NCBI GenBank assembly: GCA_020081605.1
Contig: JAHREC010000011.1
Coordinates: forward strand, 3,286,001 to 3,350,000
Direction of reading: 5' to 3'
From: Albifimbria verrucaria
Lineage: Eukaryota; Ascomycota; Sordariomycetes; Hypocreales; Stachybotryaceae
Length of the DNA stretch: 64,000 bases
The notes beneath the pieces were generated by a model. That model saw only the letters and a program-made list of their open reading frames with translations, searched no databases and was not told the DNA's origin. Both the position numbers and the translations under genes were made by a program. Below are positions 60,714 through 64,000 of the stretch, piece after piece; the first letter of the stretch is position 1; the number at the start of each line of letters is the position of its first letter.

Positions 60714-61896
60714 ATGGAATCCATCACTATTAATCCCCAGGCCCAGCAAAACCTCAAACCGGCCAGGCGGAAGCTACAGAAGAACCCGCGCGGCATCAAA
60801 AGCTTCTTCAGCAGCAAGAGATGGTCTCAGGAACCACCTCGACGGAGCTTCGATGCATCGGTCGAGGCCCCCAAGGCCACGGAACAGCCAGCCGTTGTTG
60901 TCAAACAGCGCTGCGTATCCATGGCGCCTGACCTGAGCGATGCCAAGTGGCGCGACTATCTTGACCGCGCGAGCGTGATGAGCACCGACGATGTTCATGT
61001 CAAACCTGTCTATTCCAAGATAGGTGACTTGCCGCCTGTCATTCCAGAGCTTGCACATTTATCCACCGGCCGCCAGAGCCCTCGAACATCGCTTGACAGC
61101 TCGCCATCCTCGTCTACTTCGGTAATCTCAGCTTCTCGGCGCCAAGCCAAGACGCCCGTCTTCAGCATAGGACAGCTTGAAGCGTCCGCCCGCCGACGAC
61201 AGGCTCGACGAGCAGAGAACGAGCAGGCCAGCGCAGAGGCCATCGCAGAGCAGTATCGCGCACTCCTGGAATCGCGGGGTCATGAGGAGGCCGAAATTGC
61301 ATACACCGCCTCTCCCTGGAGCCCGCGCTACCTCCAGTCGCTAGCTTAGACCGCAGCGCCAGTCAATTAAGACGGCCTATCCTTGACACCCCCGACAAAG
61401 TCCGCCTGACCAGTATCCAGCTCAAGGCAGTCCTACTACCTTGTCATCAACATCAGACGATGGCACTCTGGTTGCTTTTCAGGAAGATGCCATATACTTC
61501 AAGCCGGTTTCTTTCTCTCCAGAAGCATCTCCAGTAGTGCAGCGGGACAGTTTCAACGAACTGCCGCAGCCGTCCATTGCCTCGTCTCGCGAGAACCTCA
61601 GCCTTGACATATCGCTCAGCCTCTTGTCTAGACAGTTATCGTCCGCACTTGTCGACGAGCCACGAGCAGCAGCCAGCCGCGACGCCTCCGCACTGCAGAT
61701 CTGGGTTATGATCGAGGCCTACGAGAAACTGCAAGACCAGCTCGCCCGCATGAACCTCCCACAGAGCGAGCTGCAGAGTGTCACCGGGGCCATCCGGAAC
61801 TGGCTGACGGCGCTGTATGCAGTGCATAGGTCGCTGACGGACGAAGATGCGGTGAGCGAGAGCGAATACGGAGATCTGGAAGAGGAGCTGGACTAG
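60714..61896 (+). CDS. Conserved fungal protein of unknown function
   Basis: This 394-aa (corrected) protein starts MESITINPQAQQ; I do not recognise a domain. The N-terminal half is basic and Ser/Pro-rich (KNPRGIKSFFSSKRW) and contains a charged helix (EASARRRQARRAENEQASAEAIAEQY). The middle is disordered. The C-terminal 110 residues look folded and helical (LQIWVMIEAYEKLQDQLARM, GAIRNWLTALYAVHRSL) and end very acidic (EYGDLEEELD). Two bases are missing, near 61331-61341 and near 61403-61406, the second giving KVRPDQYPAQGSP. No intron. An upstream in-frame extension exists but has no ATG, so 60714 is the start. Confidence 0.65.
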
Positions 61897-62388
61897 GTAT
61901 GACGAAGGAATGATGGATAATGTTTTACTCTCATTGATACCCGGATAAACAATCCAAGGAGTTGGGCGTGTCTGATTAACTCAACTTTTATTACGGCATC
62001 AAGGCATTGCGGATTAATGATTAATAGATGATGCCGTGTTGAAGCTACCACTTCTACCATTATTCAGAATTGTACCAATACATTTACTGCACTGGATTAT
62101 TACAACGAGATATGAAAATTTTACATGTGAGATTCAAGAATGAGACAGTGAGATGAACCGATTAAGTTATATAAATCAGCTCTGCTCATGCATAGCATAA
62201 GATGAGAAGTGTAGGGTAGCTGACCTCAATACTGAAGTACGCTTGTGCCTGAAATGCGTCATGGTTGAAGCAATGTCTTATCGATAGGAACCGTGAAGCT
62301 CAGCAGCTTCTCTCTCCCACTTCCCACAAACAAACACACTTTACACATCCCGAAGACGCAGGGCGGTGAACACGGAACCTTTGCAGTC
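61897..62388. other. Intergenic spacer
   Basis: An A/T-rich 492-base region with the 3' end of the unknown gene and the ERCC1 promoter; nothing else is seen. Confidence 0.5.
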
Positions 62389-63625
62389 ATGGATGATGAT
62401 TTTGGAGTCGATGACGCCGAGCTGGACGCCATTTTGGCCTCGAGCTCGATGCCGCCTGCACTGAGTCGCATCCAGCAACCGACACCACAAAAGATCCAGC
62501 AGCCAACTCCGCAACGACTAGACAAGGCGCCTCCGACCAATTCATCAGGGAACAAAGTCGTACAGCCGACGCCACAGGCTCTTCCACAGAAACAGTCGGC
62601 CTCTGCGCTCTTGGTGTCGCCGCGGCAGCGTGGCAATCCTGTTCTCACTCACATCCGCTCCATGCCCTGGGAGTATAGCGACATACCTGCCGATTATGTC
62701 ATGAATTTAACGACCTGCGGTCTTTTCTTGAGGTAGGCGAACACTATATGCCTGGGGTTGGACTCTGGTTGACATAGATAGTCTAAAATATCACCGCCTT
62801 CATCCTGAATACATCTACACGCGAATCCGCAATCTGCAAGGAAAGTATAAATTGCGGATTCTTCTGACCATGGTGGATATTCCGAATCATGAAGACACCT
62901 TGAAAGAGCTATCGAAAACATCCATGGTCAATAATGCAACGCTTATCCTCTGTTGGTCTGCAGCGGAAGCTGCCCGCTACCTCGAGTTGTACAAATCATA
63001 CGAAAATGCCAGCTTTGCCTCTATCCGCGGCCAACAGCCATCGAGTTACGCAGAGCGCCTGGTAGACTTTGTAACAGTTCCCAGAAGCTTGAACAAGTCG
63101 GATGCCGTGGCGCTGGTGGCCAACTTTGGTAGTTTACAGAATGCCATAAATGCAGACCCTGAGAGATTGGGCATGATTGCCGGCTGGGGTGAGGTGAAAG
63201 TTAAGAGATGGATTGCTGCGGTCGAGGAGCCGTTCAGAGCGAAGAAGGCTGCAAAGCGAGGAGTATCGGCTTTGGCTCCTGACGCTGCTCGCAGTCAAGG
63301 CGTGGCCCAGACTTCGATACCGGTTGAAGCTACATCAATCTCCCGCATAGAGAATGAGATGGTATCATCTACAGGTGCGGCATCGCAGAAAAAGTCGGCA
63401 GATGCTGCCGTGGCACAACAGTCGGAACCCGAATCTGCAGCCAAGCAGTTCCAGTTCTTGGATGACATCGACGACGACGGCGACGACGAGGATGCTGTGC
63501 TTGCCGCTGCAATCGAGGAATCAAAGCGCACGGTGCAACCGGAGCCGCCTGCAGAGCCGGCTCAGTCGCAAGGCTTGAGCGGAGGAGTCGCAGCAGCATT
63601 GGCGAAATTACGAGAAAACAGCTAA
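62389..63625 (+). CDS. rad10: DNA excision-repair protein ERCC1/RAD10/SWI10 homologue
   Basis: This non-catalytic partner of the XPF/RAD1 structure-specific endonuclease acts in nucleotide-excision and crosslink repair; 395 aa with no indel. A disordered N-terminus with repeated QQPTPQ-type motifs precedes the central nuclease-like domain (GNPVLTHIRSMPWEYSDIPADYV, LKYHRLHPEYIYTRI, ILCWSAAEAARYLELYKSYE). A tandem helix-hairpin-helix region follows (DAVALVANFGSLQNAI, IAGWGEVKVKRW). An acidic C-terminal tail has a DDIDDDGDDEDAVLAAAIEES stretch that resembles a ubiquitin-interacting helix. The 49-nt intron 62733-62781 uses the second of two close AGs so that LS/LKYH stays in frame. Confidence 0.94.
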
Positions 63626-64000
63626 GGTTCGGCGCGAAAACTGGATATTCGAACCCGAAGCTACGTTACGCGCATCTGAACCCACCGTCACCACCTATGC
63701 CGACGAGACAAGGGGCATTATACAGGGTGCTTTGGCCTCTGATGGTCTTGGTTGCTTGCTGTCAACTGCAATGATCTGCGGATCGCGTGGACCTGCCACC
63801 CGACCTTGATGATGTGCCTAGCTTAGCCTAGAGGGATGGTGGTATTGGACGATACCACATTGTAAGTTTCTGTTTCTCAACGGGCCGAGTGGCGAACATT
63901 ACAGCAAGGCCGGGTCTAGAGCTCATGACCCCTTTGGCACCGTCATATCTGATAAGCGGGCTCAACTGTCTTCAGATGAGTGGGAGGTCGAATAGCCATC
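63626..64000. other. Right-edge spacer
   Basis: 375 bases after ERCC1 with no recognisable gene up to the window end. Confidence 0.45.

Noticed and set aside
1108..61406. Programmed frameshifting or widespread pseudogenes as cause of the broken frames
   Set aside because: No shared slippery motif, several sites per gene, nearly always a lost base, and essential genes are affected while sequence conservation is otherwise intact.
63640..63690. TTCGAACC resembling a tRNA B box (minus strand)
   Set aside because: No matching A box, acceptor stem or anticodon arm at the right spacing.

Overview
This window is nuclear DNA of a filamentous ascomycete, most likely a member of the Hypocreales (Sordariomycetes). 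Genes carry 41-221 nt introns with GTAAGT/GTATGT-type donors. The gene set is typical of Pezizomycotina: UFD4, SEC3, NCR1/NPC1, fungal L-galactonate dehydratase, a fungal SLATT protein and an ASCH-like nuclear protein. Spacers are pyrimidine-rich and dotted with short GGTACCT / ACCTACC motifs. No rRNA, tRNA, CRISPR array, transposase or viral gene could be supported.

Layout, left to right. A partial small membrane-protein gene lies at the edge (-), then branched-chain 2-oxoacid dehydrogenase E1 alpha (+), a long pyrimidine-rich leader and the HECT ubiquitin ligase UFD4 (+). Next come an HD-domain phosphohydrolase (-), a small secreted HsbA-like protein (-), an MDR enoyl reductase (+), a nuclear ASCH/PUA-like protein (-) and exocyst SEC3 (-). 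These are followed by hydroxyacid-oxoacid transhydrogenase (-), an S58/DmpA peptidase (+), dynactin p27 (-), complex I 51 kDa subunit (+) and PEX11-like (+). Then come a CUE/SMR protein (-), a SLATT 2TM protein (+), NPC1 (+), a membrane-anchored pseudo-aspartic protease (+), an unknown Gly-rich protein (-), GPI18 (-) and a wide spacer of about 3.3 kb. The right end holds an APH-like kinase homologue (+), an acyl-protein-thioesterase-like hydrolase (+), L-galactonate dehydratase (-), an unknown protein (+) and ERCC1/RAD10 (+). The genes are independent housekeeping or accessory loci, not a cluster or operon. Mitochondrial metabolism (E1 alpha, transhydrogenase, complex I), membrane traffic and sterol handling (SEC3, NPC1, dynactin, PEX11, GPI18) and nuclear functions (UFD4, ERCC1, ASCH-like) are interspersed.

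The most pervasive feature is about 43 single-base deletions inside otherwise well-conserved coding regions, mostly in short G/C homopolymers and also in genes expected to be essential. Once one base is allowed at each site, every gene adds up to a whole number of codons between its start, splice sites and stop. I therefore describe these genes as probably intact in the organism, broken here by base-calling or assembly error, and give the sites in each entry. The strongest biological leads are the orphan fungal SLATT protein, the aspartic-protease homologue without catalytic motifs, the kinase homologue with HGN in place of HGD, the ASCH-like nuclear protein with a changed signature motif, and the unknown Gly/Asp-rich protein at 47.6-49.3 kb.
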